A DNA stretch of 64,000 nt from an uncultured Armatimonadota bacterium (lineage in GTDB: Bacteria; Armatimonadota; Fimbriimonadia; Fimbriimonadales; Fimbriimonadaceae): assembly GCA_903904815.1 (NCBI GenBank), contig CAIVDU010000034.1:17167-81166 (forward strand), written 5' to 3'. This document shows positions 63,291 to 64,000 of this stretch, piece by piece. Numbering within the stretch: the stretch's first letter is position 1; each line of letters starts with the position of its first letter. The position numbers were made by a program, and so were the translations under genes. Under the pieces are notes generated by a model, which ran no database searches, was not told the DNA's origin, and was given only the letters and a program-made list of their open reading frames with translations.

Positions 63291-63321
63291 GATCTCACAA
63301 TACGCTGGAAATTGTGAGATC
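63291..63321. repeat. Perfect inverted repeat upstream of the AraC gene
   Basis: GATCTCACAAT (63291-63301), 9-nt loop, ATTGTGAGATC (63311-63321). It lies between the GH5 remnant and the AraC start on the same strand. Both a terminator for the upstream gene and an operator for the regulator are possible. Confidence 0.5.
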
Positions 63322-63406
63322 GGGGGGCAAAAGTTGGAGAAGCAATTCGTGAAACTTGTGAGTTTGAAATAGGGCAGATCGTTAGACCTGCCCACCTTGC
63401 AAGGCC

Positions 63407-63892
63407 CTACCAGCCGTACTGTATCAGCGTCAATCCGCTAGAACTCTGGAGTGTCATCGTGGTTCCGCTCAACGTGTAAAGGCTGTACCAGTCACCCGTT
63501 TTCAGTCCTGCCCAGTAGGTGGAGCCCATACCGGTAGCGTGGCAGTAGTTACAGAACCCATTGAGAGAGGCGATCTGATAGTTGCCCTGATCACCCCCTT
63601 GGTAGTTCCAACCTTGATTCATGTCTCCGCCGAACTCAGTAAGGACAGTTCGCGATGCATACGATCCAACTTCAGTCGACAGACTGTTGTAAAACCAACT
63701 ATTGGATGTCTGGCTCTGATTCCAGAAGCCGTAGTCGTGGCACGAGAAGAGGCAACCCGAAGTAATGCTAGAGCCAGCAACCGCCCCAATGTTCTGGTCG
63801 TAGCCGGTTCCGCCCACGAAGATGCGACCATGCGCCACTGTCGGATACCGTGCCTTCCAGGGACTATCGACATTTGTGTGGGCTGAGTTCAA
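63407..63892 (-). pseudogene. C-terminal remnant of a GH5 cellulase
   Basis: An open frame of about 160 codons without a proper start: an in-frame stop (TAG) lies just upstream of the TTG and the N-terminal two thirds of the enzyme are missing. It begins with RIFVGGTGYDQNIGAVAGSS and continues SCHDYGFWNQ, VLTEFGGDMNQGWNY with the catalytic nucleophile Glu in TEFG, and ends QSSSGLTLIQYGW, the closing Trp strand of GH5 enzymes. The acid/base region (NEP motif) is absent. The transposase end at 63864-64000 directly adjoins, so insertion or deletion at that point broke the gene. Confidence 0.6.
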
Positions 63893-64000
63893 GCTTTCCT
63901 AGAAAGAAGAGGATGGCTATTCTGAAGTTCTCGAATCTTCTGAAGCCTCTTGCCACGGTTTTAATCTCTTGAATGAGTGCGTTAACGGCTTCTGCGTAGG
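63864..64000 (-). mobile_element. C-terminal end of an ISL3-like transposase, cut by the window edge
   Basis: In the frame beginning at 63998 the minus strand reads YAEAVNALIQEIKTVARGFR, RFENFRIAILFFLGKLELSP, HKCR and stops at 63866-63864. NALIQEIKTVARGFRRFENFR is the C-terminal catalytic-Glu region of ISL3/IS204/IS1001-type transposases (N-x-I-x-x-I-K-x-x-x-R-x-x-F-R-x-F-x-N-F-R). Most of the gene lies beyond the window. No inverted repeat could be fixed because the outer end of the element is uncertain. Confidence 0.65.

Noticed and set aside
63291..63321. Resemblance to a lac-type operator (ATTGTGAG)
   Set aside because: Only one half-site agrees, and no LacI-family gene is in the window; kept as an unassigned inverted repeat.
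1..64000. tRNA, rRNA, CRISPR arrays, phage genes
   Set aside because: No cloverleaf with a T-loop, no repeated 25-40 bp units and no phage gene were recognised by eye; a covariance-model scan would be decisive.

Overview
The window looks like part of the chromosome of an Armatimonadota bacterium, most likely of the Fimbriimonadia. This is inferred from two prepilins with the N-terminal pattern KRS(A/G)FTLIELLVV followed by FPVFAQAK and an alanine/lysine-rich helix, from planctomycete-type DUF1501 and PSD1/DUF1549/DUF1553 proteins, from a PEP-CTERM protein, and from the many secreted carbohydrate-active enzymes. Base composition is moderately GC-rich. No rRNA, tRNA, CRISPR array or prophage was seen. 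One partial transposase lies at the right edge.

Layout. 1-8 kb: the 3' end of argH, two small proteins, a GH63-like glycosidase, a beta-helix protein, and a GT4 glycosyltransferase with a C-terminal alpha/alpha-like domain. 8-16 kb: two small unknown proteins, a PEP-CTERM protein, a tandem universal stress protein, and a tightly coupled operon for a 2-oxoacid:ferredoxin oxidoreductase (GltD-like flavoprotein/ferredoxin, KorA, KorB). 16-22 kb: a CE15-like esterase, a three-PAS hybrid histidine kinase and a methyl-accepting chemotaxis protein. 22-28 kb: a PSD1 cytochrome-like protein, DUF1501 and cupin operon, and a stalk-domain protein. 28-34 kb: a VOC protein, GH36/27-like and GH9 hydrolases, an esterase with a previously hidden 90-codon partner, and a DJ-1/PfpI protein. 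34-40 kb: an oxidative copper cluster of tyrosinase, a conserved-looking partner and a multicopper oxidase fused to a peroxiredoxin, with a divergent fasciclin protein. 40-49 kb: two giant overlapping genes (1665 and 1436 aa, the first with a Tat-like leader) of no recognised family. 49-54 kb: GH26, pentapeptide-repeat, TPR, DUF6717-like and DinB proteins and a broken nucleotidyltransferase. 54-62 kb: a divergent module (secreted beta-propeller/phosphoesterase, prepilin, small lipoprotein) present twice in tandem. 62-64 kb: an AraC regulator, a GH5 cellulase remnant and the end of a transposase.

The general picture is a heterotroph that degrades plant polysaccharide (GH63, GH36/27, GH9, GH26, GH5, CE15), senses its surroundings, and exports many proteins. 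The most unusual items are the duplicated phosphoesterase-prepilin-lipoprotein module, the giant gene pair, the multicopper oxidase-peroxiredoxin fusion next to tyrosinase, and a recurring -10-like hexamer exactly 6-7 nt before start codons, which suggests leaderless transcription of many genes. Start codons were re-chosen where a ribosome-binding site, signal peptide, paralogue length or promoter spacing favoured an internal start.
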